Assembly: GCF_001625215.2 (NCBI RefSeq)
Contig: NC_030387.2
Coordinates: forward strand, 28,977,606 to 29,041,605
From: Daucus carota subsp. sativus
Lineage: Eukaryota > Streptophyta > Magnoliopsida > Apiales > Apiaceae
Length of the DNA: 64,000 nt
Direction of reading: 5' to 3'
Every line of letters starts with the position of its first letter. Within the stretch, counting starts at the first letter, position 1. Under the pieces are notes generated by a model that did no database searches, was not told the origin of the DNA, and saw only the letters and a program-made list of their open reading frames with translations. The translations under genes and the position numbers were made by a program. Shown here one piece after another: positions 1 to 11,675 of the stretch.

Positions 1-137
1 TTGATTCCTGAAACCCTGATTTCATACCCACCTCCCCTTGGGTACGAAATTATCATACCTGTTTGAGCAATGAGTTTGATGAAATAAAATTTTCAACCAA
101 ACACTGGTATGCCAAGGAAGCCCGAACCAAACGACCC
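1..137. mobile_element. Right end of a truncated hAT-like MITE
   Basis: The window opens inside a repeat-like stretch that closes near 137 with AACCAAACGACCCC. This resembles the CCAAACGGCCCC terminus of hAT-type MITEs (compare 4471-4480). The other terminus lies outside the window, so neither the inverted repeat nor a target duplication can be tested. From 138 to 1010 I see no gene, only AT-rich DNA with short chance ORFs. Confidence 0.3.
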
Positions 138-1010
138 CTTATTATTGATTACTGCTAGGAAAATAAATAAAATATTACACGATTTTATAAAATTTTATTA
201 ATTGAAATTAAAAAGTACATAGGACTCCAGTTTCTAGAACTCGTTCTTTCGGCAATACACAAGTGGATTGCAATCATTTTGTGTTGTCTGTTGTTCCTCC
301 CATAGTAGTAATCGATTATGACATTACACCTGATGTTCTCAGGTTGATGTCTGCAGATTAATTTTAGTGTGGAATGTAAAAAAGTAATCATAGACAAGAG
401 TAATATACACTAATCTGAAGCCTTTGGATTACTATGTAGTCACACTTTTGAGCATTGCTCCAGCACAGCCTATTTTGCAAATTAAATAAAATCCATCTTG
501 ATATCGCTATTAAAACCTATTTTAGGATAACACATCTGCTCAAGAAGAAGGGGGACATTATCTTTTAAATTATAAATCCTGTTGCCTTTTGGAAGTCTTT
601 TTTACACCCACTACCCCAAGAGTTGATGCTTAATTACACTCATGCCATTCCACATCCTGTATTCTGGGCTCTTTTTGCCACTTTCTATCCGGAGCTACCC
701 CAAATCTTCATACCTATTTACACTTTTTGCCACTACAGTCAACAATAGATTTTGAAAAGCTCTTGCACACAGATGTGTATGTATATACACTTTCCTTATG
801 TGTAATGTAACCAGAACTACTTTTCCCCATGTCCCGTGCAAATTCACATTTATTCTCTTTTTCGGAAACAAACGAAAATACAGTCTGTTTCTATAGCCCA
901 GTACAATCTGCTTTTGTTCTGATTTCAATTTCAAATTTCAAATTCGCGTGTGATTGGATTCAAACGTATTCAGATCTCATCGCTTGAACCTCCGTATTCT
1001 CCACGTAAGT

Positions 1011-1160
1011 CCCCCGTCTCCCTTCGTGAAGCTCTTTCTCTCTCTTTCTCCCTCTCTCCGGCTGTCTCTATATCTCTCTCCCTCTCTTTCTCCCTGAATC
1101 CCTCTCTCTCTCTCCCTCTCTCCTGTTGTCTACATATCTCTCTTTCTGTTTTTTTCATGT
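1011..1160 (+). repeat. Pyrimidine-rich CTCT low-complexity tract
   Basis: The plus strand is almost continuous C/T here, with repeated TCTCTCTC and CCCTCTC runs. ORFs on both strands are artefacts of the repeat. Such tracts are common in plant 5' leaders, so this may be the leader of the broken gene starting near 2119, which lies on the same strand; that link is inference. From 1161 to 2118 no supported coding exon is visible. Confidence 0.6.
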
Positions 1161-2118
1161 TTTTTAGACAAAATCAGGTATGAAATACAACTTAAGTTGT
1201 TTGTGTTTGTGCTGTTTGTGTTTCGTGATGATTTTAAGTTATTGTTGTGCTGTTTTTTTGTTTCGGGATGATTTTAAGTTATTGCATTCCTACTGTTTGA
1301 TAAAAGCTCAAAGAGAGTTTGTTATCACTTTTGAATTGCATTTACAGCAGTAGAGGCCAATGAATGTTGAAGGAATGATGAAAGTTGTGGATGAGAGCAG
1401 GAGAGGTATAAGATAATTGAATTTGGAGAATTTTATTTTATGTTCAACGATACTCTCTAATTGTTACTGATCATGTATATTTGCAAGTGTACATTTATGT
1501 TTTTGTGTTGAAACGTGGCAGGGCTTGGGCTGTAAACAGAAAGGGTCCTAAACACAGTCAAGTCGAGCTTTCCCTAAAACTTCGAAGCTTCCAAAGATGC
1601 CATTCAATTTGATGAACGATTATCATTAGGTATGATTCACAATCCACCTTCAGTTTGATAGATGATTATCATTAAGTATCTAACATTCTAACCTCAATTT
1701 GGTATGTACAATTCACTTCACATTTTATTTCACTGTATTTCTTATTATTATGCTTATTAAGTGTTAATTTGCTACAAATTGAGGTTAGATACTTATGATT
1801 TCTGTTTGTGTACAAGGATTTGTTGAAAGCTTTTAATTAGGGCTTTATATTGTGTTTTGAAGTTATTAAGAGTTAATTTGGTTATGTATATGTGTATTTA
1901 TATGTGTGAGGGTTTGTTGTGGGGTTAATTAGGTTTGATTTGGTTGTTATAGTGGTAAGGATGCCGCCGGGAAGGGGGAGTGGTGTATCTAATGTGGATG
2001 GCGTTTGAACAGAAAGATGGGAGTGGTGATGATTGTGTAGCTAAAGAGAAAGATGGTTTAGGCATGCTAAAACTAATCATCTATGTTACACTTTAGTACT
2101 GCAAGACGATGGCACTAA

Positions 2119-3277
2119 ATTTATGTCCTAAATGTAATTGGAAGTCGTTCAGAGCTCCTAAAAAAATTTAACGCGCTGGCTAACAGGTTCTTCACCATTG
2201 TTGCAGGTGACAAGAACTCTGCAGAAACAATTGATAATATTCTCACATCAATTCCTTTTGCGGTTCTCGGATACAAAGCCCCCAGGTATGGTTCACTATA
2301 TTCCCGCATTATTGTCACATATTATACACACTCTGTATATTTGTTGGATGCGATTTTGCTCACTTCCTTAGTTGATATGATGTAGTAAAAATCTGAATTG
2401 TAAGCTTTACAGCACGGTTTAACTGATATATGTTTTCTGCAGTATTACGCTGATCGTATTGATGGATACATATTTCTCTCCTTGAATGATTGTAACCGCT
2501 ATCTTAAATCTGGAGTATTAGGAAAGTCTTCATACAAGCCCAAGGACGAAGATCATGTTGATATGGAGCTGGAAAGTGATAATATATCTGTAAGTTTGCT
2601 TGCTCATTAGCTTCTCTGCCTTCCTTCCTGATCCGTAATTCGATCTTTATATCATTTTTAGTCACCCGTTGTTGAATTTAGTATATATTGAACTGGGTTT
2701 TTGCTAATTTGAGACTGTATTGTTGCCTCTGGTTTTTACTGTCACTTTTATGGAATATTGGTGCGTAATTCTTCCAGTATACTTATAAACACTTTATTAA
2801 TATCTGAATGTTTCAGTTTAAGGATTTTATGAAATTAATTACTGAAAAGAATAATTATTAACTGATCTGAATGGATTGCAGTGGCTTCCTTTTTGTACCC
2901 TATATTCTGCATTCTTTGGGAAATATTATACGCTCCCCTTCGCCTTTTTCTCGGGATATGCAATCTTATTGTGTTCATATTTAGCAAAGTATATGCTATT
3001 ATTGGAGATATATGGTTCTTTATCTGTAGCATCTTCCAGTTAGCTTCAACTGCAGATGCTACGGTGAACGCAGAGGTTTCCTTGTGGCACACTTTATGGA
3101 ATCACCTTTTTTCTCAGGTTATAGTCTTAACCTTTTTGTTATTTATTGTGAGCATTTAAAAAACTGGTTCTAATTGCATCTAAATTGTTTCTGTTCTAGG
3201 TCTCTCGAGCTGTTCAGAGCATCTTAAACGATTTTGTTGCATTCTTCACAGCCTGCAATCGTAACCAACTAAGGTAG
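2119..3277 (+). pseudogene. Truncated copy of a conserved plant membrane-protein gene
   Basis: Four exon-like blocks read as one protein family. Block 1 (about 2145-2285) contains KKFNALANRFF and ETIDNILTSIPFA. Block 2 (2443-2590) contains YADRIDGYIFLSLNDCNRYL. Block 3 (2882-3117) is a hydrophobic segment beginning ASFLYPIFCILWEIL and ending with VSLWHTLWNHLFSQ. Block 4 (3200-3277) contains VQSILNDFVAFFTACNR and meets a stop. Block 3 has about two membrane segments and matches my memory of an unnamed plant family. GT/AG sites flank the blocks, but phases do not join: blocks 1 to 2 and 2 to 3 shift frame, and the usual linker after block 1 is missing. No convincing start exon exists. I read it as a decayed or partial duplicate; function unknown. 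An alternative is a working gene with splice sites I have misplaced. Confidence 0.55.
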
Positions 3278-3540
3278 GTAAAGCAATGACATTCATAACT
3301 TTCGTAAACCATTTATTATGTCTATACATATGTAGCCAGCATTCTTATATTACTTTTTGCATTATTTGCATTATTTTTATTCAGAAAAAGAAAATCTCAA
3401 AAATAAGTTACGGAACTAGGTTTTATAAGAGCATTGAAATGCGTGTCGAGCAGTTAAAAAGAAACGTATACAATTAAATGGGACAGAGAGAGTACATAAT
3501 AAAGAATTGCTTCTCAATTTATATGAAAGCCATGAAGAGA

Positions 3541-3596
3541 AGTCATATGGTATGCACCTGACCAAAAAAAAAAAAAAAAAAGTCATTTGGCATGCA
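3541..3596 (+). mobile_element. Minimal poly(A) retroposition scar
   Basis: A 16 bp direct repeat (3541-3556 and 3581-3596, two mismatches) brackets only CCTGACC followed by an A run. This is the footprint of an extremely 5'-truncated retroposed copy with its target duplication. The rest of 3278-4097 is AT-rich and holds no gene that I can see. Confidence 0.4.
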
Positions 3597-4097
3597 GGTA
3601 ACTTCTTAATTTATCATATTTTTCATTATTTTTAATTGCTTCCCCAAGTATCATTTAATGATATCATATATATTATCCGATTTTATAGATATATGTTTTT
3701 TTTAAAATCAAAGAACAAAATTAAAAAGTTGATGATATCACTGAATATGAAAAACATTATTCAAATATCCTAAGAATATTATCTCTAGTTATTTTCACGA
3801 GTTCACATTATTCACCATCTTCTTAATTATTATCTCTGTGTATCGTAAGAATATTATTTAAAAAAATAAATAAAAATAATATTGATTTCACATATATTGT
3901 CTCTTATAATACATAGGGAAATGAAGAATATATTAATGATATATTATTTCCATATATCCTAATTTTAAATCAATAAACAGACAAAATTTATATAATAAAA
4001 ATGAAGAAAGCAATATAGAAATAAAGTTCTTCATTGGCTATAATGAATATTTGATTTGTGTGTCCTTTTGCTAAAAAGAATCTTCCTAACATATATA

Positions 4098-4480
4098 GGG
4101 GGTGTTTGGATGGGCTTTTAAGCCCAGCTTCTAGCTTATAAGTCAACTTCTACTTATTTCGTAGTGTTTGGGTAAAGAAATTATAAGCACTTCTGGCGAC
4201 TTATAAGCTGGAGTTTTGGAAGTTAGAAATGCTAGCTTTTTTGTTGACTTATTTTTTTTTTCGAAATTTAACTTCACAACGATGTGTATGATCATTCTAA
4301 AAGATAGTTTATAATATTTTATTATTATTTTAGCAATTTTTATACCTAATAAGTCGTGAATTTTAATGAATTTATCCAAACACTTAAACAGCTTATAAGT
4401 ACAAAATTACTTATCATTTTTAATCAAGAAATCACTTAAAATCAATAAGTAACTTCTTTTAAGTTAAGCCAAACGGCCCC
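4098..4480. mobile_element. hAT-like MITE
   Basis: The segment starts GGGGGTGTTTGG and ends CCAAACGGCCCC, an imperfect terminal inverted repeat typical of non-autonomous hAT elements in plants. Internal CTTATAAG and TTATAAGC motifs recur in both orientations. I could not find a clean 8 bp target duplication, so the insertion is probably old. There is no coding capacity. 4481-4644 holds nothing recognisable. Confidence 0.6.
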
Positions 4481-5734
4481 AAGTCATCTCCCAAAATGAA
4501 TTAGAGTGTGCTACCAGTCAACATTTAAGCATCATTCTTGTGATCGAATAAAGTATAATAATATATGATTAGGAATCATGAATTATCATTTTCACAATTT
4601 GTATATCAATATCTCCATCTAATAGTTATCTGTTTATTATATAACTAGCTTCTTAACCCGTGCAAAGCACGGGTTGCTTTAAATCACTTTCTTCAATATA
4701 TGTTATATCTCGTTATTTATCTTTTTTTATATTTATTTGTATTTTAAATCATAGTATGTTGATGTCTGTATATACACATATCCTCACTTTTATTATATAT
4801 ATTTAAAATATAAATACAAAAAATATATTAAAATTCGGTTAAATCGATGACTAATTGGTCGAAAATTGGATTAATAGGGTCGAAAATCAGGTAGAATATT
4901 AAAAATTTAAAAAAAATTTGGGGAAAATTTAAAATTTTAAAAATGATTATATATATATATATATATTATTTTTACATATATAATATTAAATTAATTCTGG
5001 ATAATGATCCTATTAATCATTCTGATTAATCGTTGATTTTCTGATTCCCGCTTTTGACAACACTAAATATTTATTTATTTATTATTAAATCATAATTATA
5101 TATGATATATCCAAAAAAATTATAAAATATACATTTTTATAAAAACAAATAAACATTAAGGCTTAACTTTCGTAGCCAAACATAGCCCAATAGATACTTA
5201 ATTCCTACATTATACATCAAGCCAGTCCATTGACTGCAATATCAAAATACATATTTTTATATATAGAGAGGTCATTATTGACTTTTAAAACTAACGTATT
5301 TTATTAGACATTAATGTCCAATCATTAATATACATTAATTATAACATGATTTTGGAATTAATTTAATATTATACATATAAATAATATATATCTAATCATT
5401 TTTAAAATTTTTTATTTTCCCAATCTTTTCTTTTTTATATAGACGTACGTTCAAATTTTGTGAATGAAAAATATCTTCTTATTTTTTTTGAAACAAAGGT
5501 GTTAATCTAATAATAGAAAGCCATACGGCATCTACACCAATGATCGAGTCGAACAAATTGAATGTATTTTGAGTAAAGGATAGTTTAGTCATTTTGGATT
5601 AAATTGATCAAAATTCGATTTTACTGCTACAAGTATGTGTCAGATACTTAGATATATAGAATTAAAAAAAAATAGTTACTGGCTAATCACTGTTTCAGGC
5701 TTCTGGTCATTAGCCCCTGTACCGGGATGCTTGG

Positions 5735-5998
5735 CCAAACTGCTTCTTTTATCATCAACTACGGTATATATTACATGATGTTTAAACACAATTGGAAATA
5801 TAACATCCCATTATGTCAGCAGCCAAACTGCTTCTTTTATCATCAACTACAGTATATATTAGATGATGTTTAAACACAATTGGAAATATAACATCTCATT
5901 ATGTCAGCAGCCAAACTGCTTCTTTTATCATCAACTACAATATATATTACATGATGTTTAAACACAATTGGAAATATAACATCTCATTATGTCAGCAG
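5735..5998 (+). repeat. Three tandem copies of an 88 bp unit
   Basis: Units start with CCAAACTGCTTC at 5735, 5823 and 5911 and end GTCAGCAG; the period is exactly 88 bp. The copies differ at only a few positions, such as ACGGTATA, ACAGTATA and ACAATATA. The array lies inside the Helitron-derived composite. Confidence 0.9.
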
Positions 5999-6000
5999 CC

Positions 6001-6030
6001 GCGCAGCAATCGTCAGCGCAGCAATCGTCA
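6001..6030 (+). repeat. Two tandem copies of a 15 bp unit
   Basis: GCGCAGCAATCGTCA occurs twice head to tail directly after the 88 bp array. The unit is notably richer in GC than its surroundings. Confidence 0.85.
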
Positions 6031-7061
6031 GCTTAGAGTTTTGACTATGACAAAAGAGTATACCTTCATCTACGATCGAACATTAAACTGCTCAGAAAGA
6101 ATACCATCATTTTGACTCTGTTTTACATGATTTAAGGGTCTATTTTATGTAACTTTTCGCAAGAATTTCAAATATACAATTTGTTTTAAGTTTGTAATCA
6201 ATAAAGAGTAAATAAAAAGTACACGAGTGTACCATAGAGAGTAAATTAAAAGTACGAACGTACCATCGGTAGAAGTCAAAAATGCGATGGTACCATTGAA
6301 AAAAACCACTTCTACGAGGGTACCATCAAGAATTTCCCTATATATAATTTAAATTTATATTTACTTGTATTTTAATTCTTATTATCTTGATGTCTAAATG
6401 TACATATATCCTTACTATGATGATCTTTATTAAAATGTAAATATAAAAAAATACACTATTTAAAATTTTATTCTATAATTAAATTATCATTCACCTAAAA
6501 TTATTGAAAATTTGATAAAAACAAATAAGATTCTTGTCGAATCAGAGTCTTTGTCGTATAGTTAAAAAATCATATATATGATTTTATTAAATCATATATA
6601 TAATTTTATTAAATCACAATAATTAAATATTCTAAAAATCGGCCGATTAACCGAATAATCGATAACAGACGAATTTTTAATACGATTTGGTAAAATTCGA
6701 TTGAATCGATGATTAATTGGTCAAAATTGGATTAATCAGTCAAAAATCAGGTAGAATATTAAAATTTACAAAATTTGTGGAGAAAATTTAAAATTTTAAA
6801 AATGATTCGATATATATTATTTATATGTATAATATTAAAATAATTTCAAATAATGATCATGTTATAATTAATGTGTATAATAAATACATTGCTTAGACAT
6901 TAATGTATAATAAATGCGTTAGTATTAAAAGTCAATAATAACTTTTATATATATTAAAATATGTGTATTAAGAGAAGGGTATATTAGTCATATCGAATTA
7001 ATTTACAATGATTAGACATTAATGTCTAATAAATACATTAGTGTTAAAAGTCAATAATAAC

Positions 7062-7065
<4 letters not shown>

Positions 7066-7092
<27 letters not shown>
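7066..7092. repeat. (TA)n microsatellite
   Basis: An uninterrupted alternating TA run within the third part of the Helitron-derived composite. Confidence 0.8.
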
Positions 7093-7096
<4 letters not shown>

Positions 7097-8576
7097 TTGT
7101 ATAATGAGCAAAGGGTAAATTGGTCGTTTTGAATTAAATTAGTGTATCTCATATTTTTTTGTTCATCTTTTTTAAATTGAGATTATTTGTAAATTTAATT
7201 TCAATTTAATAGTTATTTGTATTTTAAGTCATATTATGTGTATATATGTCCTTGCTTCTGGCTTTTTTTTCTAATATAGTCGCATATGTTTTTTTTTACC
7301 TGTTTGTGTAAAAAGTCACAAGCACGCATAGGAACTTGAAATTCTAACTTTTTTTGAGGACTTCGATTTTTTTTCAAACACTTTAATCACTTATAAGTAT
7401 TGACTCACTTCTTACAAATAGTCCACTTTTTTTATTTTAAGAAGGAAGTCACTTTTCATAAGATTTACCCAAATACACTCTATATTGATGTATATATGTA
7501 CACATATCCTCACTATTATGATATTTATTAAAATATAAATACAAAAAATATAGTACACTATATAAAATTATATAATTAAATTACCACTCACCTAAAATTA
7601 TTGAATATTTAATACGAAAAATGAGATTCTTGCCGAATTAGAGTTTTGTCATATAGTTATATATATTATTTATAGTTATTCTAATACATATGTACATAAT
7701 TTTATTAAATAATAACAACTAAACATTCTAAAAATTGGCCGAGTTAACCTATTAATCAATAGTCGGACGGATTTTGATCTGATTTGGTAAAATCCGTTTA
7801 ATCGATGTCTAATTGGTCAGAAATTTGAATAATGGGTCGAAAATCATGCAAAATATAAAAATTTACAAAATTTGTGAAGAGAAATTAAAATTTTAAAAAT
7901 GATTATATATATTATTTTTACATATATAATATTAAATTAATCAAATAATGACCATGTTAACCATTTCGATTAATCGTCGATATTTTTATTCTCGCTTTTT
8001 ATAATACTGGATATTTATTTATTTATTAAATCATAACTATAAATGTTATATACTTATATGTATTAGAGTTTTAATTATAAAGTAATTAATGCATATTAAT
8101 GAAGAGGCATTAATGTCTAATAAATAGGTTGGTATTAAAAGTAAATATTAATAGTGAGTAAGGGTAATCTGGTCTTTTTGAATTAAATTATGTATAATGA
8201 GCAAGGGTAGTTTAGTTATTTTGATTTAAATTACTCATAGTTGGTCTATTATTAGATATATAATAGATAATAGATGTACTAGTCATATAACTTTGCTCTC
8301 TCTATTTGTTATAACTGACAAAGATCCGATTAAAAGTATCTACTCTCCTAATTAATTACTTATTTATGGTGCTCAATAATAAATTAGCAAAGCAATAAAA
8401 ACAAAAATATAAATTTAAGGATAATAAGTTAAAGAATACTTACTAATTATGGAACTAATATTAACTAGTGATGGTAAGAATATAACATAAATATGAATCA
8501 AGAATGCTAATCACCAGTATGAGAGCTCAAGTACAAAGAATATAATTTAACGAAATTTAGAACTAAATAATTCCTT

Positions 8577-8850
8577 CACTACATGAAAACAAGACCATCA
8601 GCAACCGACACGACAAATCAGCGATCAATGTAGGTAGCTGATAACCCATAACAATCGAATGCAGTAGTTATTTCTTGTTGCACAAAAACTGAACGTTAAA
8701 ATGTATGTTAGAGACGCTTTTTAACAACTGCAATATAATTGACGGCAAAATGCTACCGCTCATCATAAATCTGAGTCATCAAAGCCCGATCATTTGTCTA
8801 TGTGTCTACGACCACATTCTAGACCAAATGCAATAGCTATTTCTTTTTAC
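8577..8850 (+). mobile_element. Possible CACTA-type transposon end
   Basis: CACTACATGAAAAC at 8577 resembles the CACTACAAGAAAA terminus of plant CACTA (En/Spm) elements. It is followed by short GC-containing motifs (GCAACCGAC, ACGACAAATCAGCG) of the sort found in subterminal regions. An approximate direct repeat, GCARTAGYTATTTCTT, occurs near 8661 and 8830. I found no opposite terminus, so this is a fragment at best. The rest of 8275-9897 has no gene that I can see. Confidence 0.25.
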
Positions 8851-9897
8851 ACAAAACATGGAGTAAATTTTAATTGGACTTACAATTAACATGGTTTTAA
8901 AGTCAATAAAGATTTATAACTGTTATAATAATATACTATTAGAAAATTTCTAAATATTTCAAAAGATATTTCTAAATTTTTCCGAAAAATAAATTAAGAT
9001 ACATAGTATTATTCATATTATCAAAAACTTAAACCGAAATGTTCATATACCATATAAATATTGACTTTTAACCGATAAATGGCTTATATAATCAGTTAGA
9101 AGGATGTTTACCTGAACTGGATTTGATAACAAGTCAATTTTGAAGATTCACTTTGACTATACATGGATTGAATTTTGTGGCTGAACCTGTACGAGAATCA
9201 ATCAATCTATAATCTATAACGATTGAACTGATGAACTGATGTATAAAACTGTGAATGCAGATAATCTTGTAATAGGCCAGGTTGGTTATGATAAACTTTA
9301 GCACATCTCTTCACATTCACATAATAGCCATGTTAGCTTAACAAAACAATAATTTTAAAATTTTGACTTATAACATGAAAAATTTTGCTCGCTTTATTTT
9401 AAAAAGTAACCACTACGAAAAAGCTAAATTCAACTGAAAAATATGATTAGATATATTTAGCTCAATACAACCATATTTTGATTGGTCAAAATTGATAAAA
9501 TATAAAATAGCAAGAAAATGTTGAGTAACCCAAAAAATGTTCTCAATTTTCTTCCCCAAAACTAATTGACGATGTATTATCGGTTCTTCTCACGTTAATA
9601 ATAATGGGACCAATGTATGCATATCACATCAATCACGCAATTAAAATTACTCACCTATCTGCCATCTTATTTGAAAAAAGGGTTTTGGATAGAGATTTTG
9701 GGATACTTAATATTATTCAAGTAATAAACTTGATCGAACTTATGGCAAATTTAATTAAATTTAATGCAACCTAGAGGACGGAGTAATTTGTATCCGATGA
9801 GCACCTCATTTCTGACAAAGTCTTTATTAATTTGAATAAAAAAAATTGGACCCGATAAACTAGCTAGCTAGCCTCAGTTCATGAATAAGTAGGTTAA

Positions 9898-10262
9898 AAG
9901 CATCTCCAGCAGTATCCTAAAGAGGTTCCCTAAATATATACTAAACAATTCAAATTCTAAATAATAAGAATCCTATATTGATTGACAATCCCAACAATGA
10001 TCTCTATTTGTCTTCCCTAATATTATTATAATATTAAATTCAAACATTTTTAACAAAAAGATAACAAAAAATATGTGGGAAAGAGTGTGCAAAAGGTGAG
10101 AGTTGAATATTTAATCATTAAAAATGAAATGAGGAATGAGATAGGAGGAATGGAAATTGGATCCTAACATTTAGCTAGGAATGAGCAAGTACTCTGCTTT
10201 TTGTGCATATTCCTTAAATAAATAACTTAGAATCTCACATAGTTAATCTGCGAGAGATGCTC
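9898..10262. mobile_element. PIF/Harbinger-like MITE
   Basis: The left terminus AAGCATCTCCAGCAG pairs imperfectly with the right terminus CTGCGAGAGATGCTC. TAA stands on both sides (9895-9897 and 10263-10265), as expected for the 3 bp duplication of Harbinger/Tourist elements. The element has no ORF. Confidence 0.6.
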
Positions 10263-11489
10263 TAATTAACCAACCATAAAATCCCCATGGTTTATGTTCT
10301 GAATTATTAGATGAAAAAAATTACCGTTGACATAATGATGGTGATTAATTAAGGACAAGCATTAGTAATATTTAAATTCCACTAATGAAGATGAGCAAAG
10401 ATAATGGAGTGATGACTTGGGATTATTCCACAGATCAATCACTCTCAATCACATGTTGACCTAAATTTCGGTCGGCTGTATGATTTTAAAAAATTTCAGA
10501 ACCGATGCAGTTCGATTTCCAAAGCTAATCCATTTGTTTTTCGATAAATAATAATACATGAGCAGGTCTAACACTATCTTAAAAAAGATTTTATAAATAT
10601 AATAAAAATAAGATTTTAATGATTTATGTTTCAAAAAAAAGATTTTAATAATTTAGAACAATATTTTAGTATATCATGAATCATAATAATATATTTTATA
10701 ATTTTGTCTTATTATTAAAATAATAATATATTTGAATTAGTATAGGATAATAGGGCCGGGAAAGATGAGAGTACAGATGTGTTGAGATTAAATTAATTAA
10801 TTCTGATTAAATAATTTAAAATATATATATAAATGTGTCTTGAAAATAAGATAAATGTTAAATGTACAGTAAGTTCCTAACATATATGTATCAGCTATCG
10901 TTAAATTTTGAAAAAAATCAATTCGTGGAAATAAGCATTTCAAGTTGGGTTGATTTTTAAAAATTATCAATTGTACAGAAATCGTTAATCGGATTTAATC
11001 GGTTCAGCTATCAATTTTGGATTAATTGAAAATCGGAGATTAATTTAACTTTAATAAATCATTATATTTTAATTTAAAAAATATATAAAAATTAATCAGA
11101 TAACAAAAATCCATCAGTCACAACATTACACAAGATTAAAGGAGAATTAATCAGTTAAATGAGAGATTATTATAAACGAATTCAATCTAGATATTTAATT
11201 CTTTCAAAGATATTGACACAGTTACGATACATACAAAGAAAAGCGGCTTTCAAGAAAGTGGGAACATGCAAGAGGGTTATGCTACTAGTTTCAAAGCCAC
11301 AAAACAAGAGCTAAATAAGTGGTGATCACATGTAAGCTGTGAGATTACTCCTAGTGTTTCTCTTTCTTAAAGTGGTCCATGTCTTTCCATGTATTAAGGT
11401 ACTAGTTTATGCGTGGAAGGTGATGGATTTGGATTAGTTTAATCGAAGAGGTGAGTGATTAGATAATCACAATTCAATATTATATAGAG
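10263..11489. other. AT-rich intergenic DNA, no gene seen
   Basis: AT-rich sequence with short repeat-like phrases and no coding ORF or RNA gene that I can support. Confidence 0.6.
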
Positions 11490-11564
11490 TTGTTGCACCA
11501 AGTCCAGAGTTGCAACAGTAAAATATATAATCATGTAGCTAGCCTTCTCTCGAAAGGCAAGACT

Positions 11565-11675
11565 ATGTCTCTTTTCAACACTGCCTTTGCTTTAACAATT
11601 ATTATTCACATACTTGGTCTATTTTCTCTTTTGTGTGCAAATGATGAATTGGCTCCCAGCTCATCTTTAATTTGA
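11565..11675 (+). CDS. Doubtful small secreted peptide ORF (36 aa)
   Basis: From the ATG at 11565 the reading frame encodes MSLFN, then a hydrophobic stretch of about 20 residues containing ALTIIIHILGLFSLL, then CANDELAPSSSLI and a stop. This has the shape of a signal peptide with a plausible cleavage near LLCA-ND and a very short mature tail. An in-frame upstream ATG at 11490 would add 25 residues and spoil the signal peptide, so I prefer 11565. TATATAGAG at about 11480 could be a TATA box. I recognise no family; the APSSS tail faintly recalls arabinogalactan peptides but is too short to assign. It could be a first exon, a decayed gene or chance. Confidence 0.25.
   Translation: MSLFNTAFALTIIIHILGLFSLLCANDELAPSSSLI

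Larger units (their letters stand above)
4645..8274 (-). mobile_element. Helitron-derived composite with repeated modules
   Basis: Read on the minus strand, the left end has the Helitron 3' signature: a CCCGTGC/GCACGGG hairpin (4657-4673), a short spacer, CTAG (4645-4648) and then the host T. A possible 5' TC terminus on the minus strand lies at 8273-8274, followed by host T at 8275. Inside are three diverged copies of one AT-rich module, at roughly 4736-5100, 6365-6900 and 7480-8060. They share phrases such as CACATATCCT, CTAATTGGTC and GGTCGAAAATCA. No Rep/helicase ORF exists, so it is non-autonomous. It may be one long element or several nested ones; only the 3' end is well supported. Confidence 0.45.

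Noticed and set aside
950..1183. Ser/Leu-rich ORF on plus and Arg/Glu-rich ORF on minus
   Set aside because: Both are translations of the CTCT low-complexity tract; no domain and no codon structure.
4645..4673. CCCGTGC...GCACGGG hairpin as a transcription terminator
   Set aside because: The CTAG end, the host A/T boundary and the second copy at 38552-38579 with a TC-starting element fit a Helitron terminus better.
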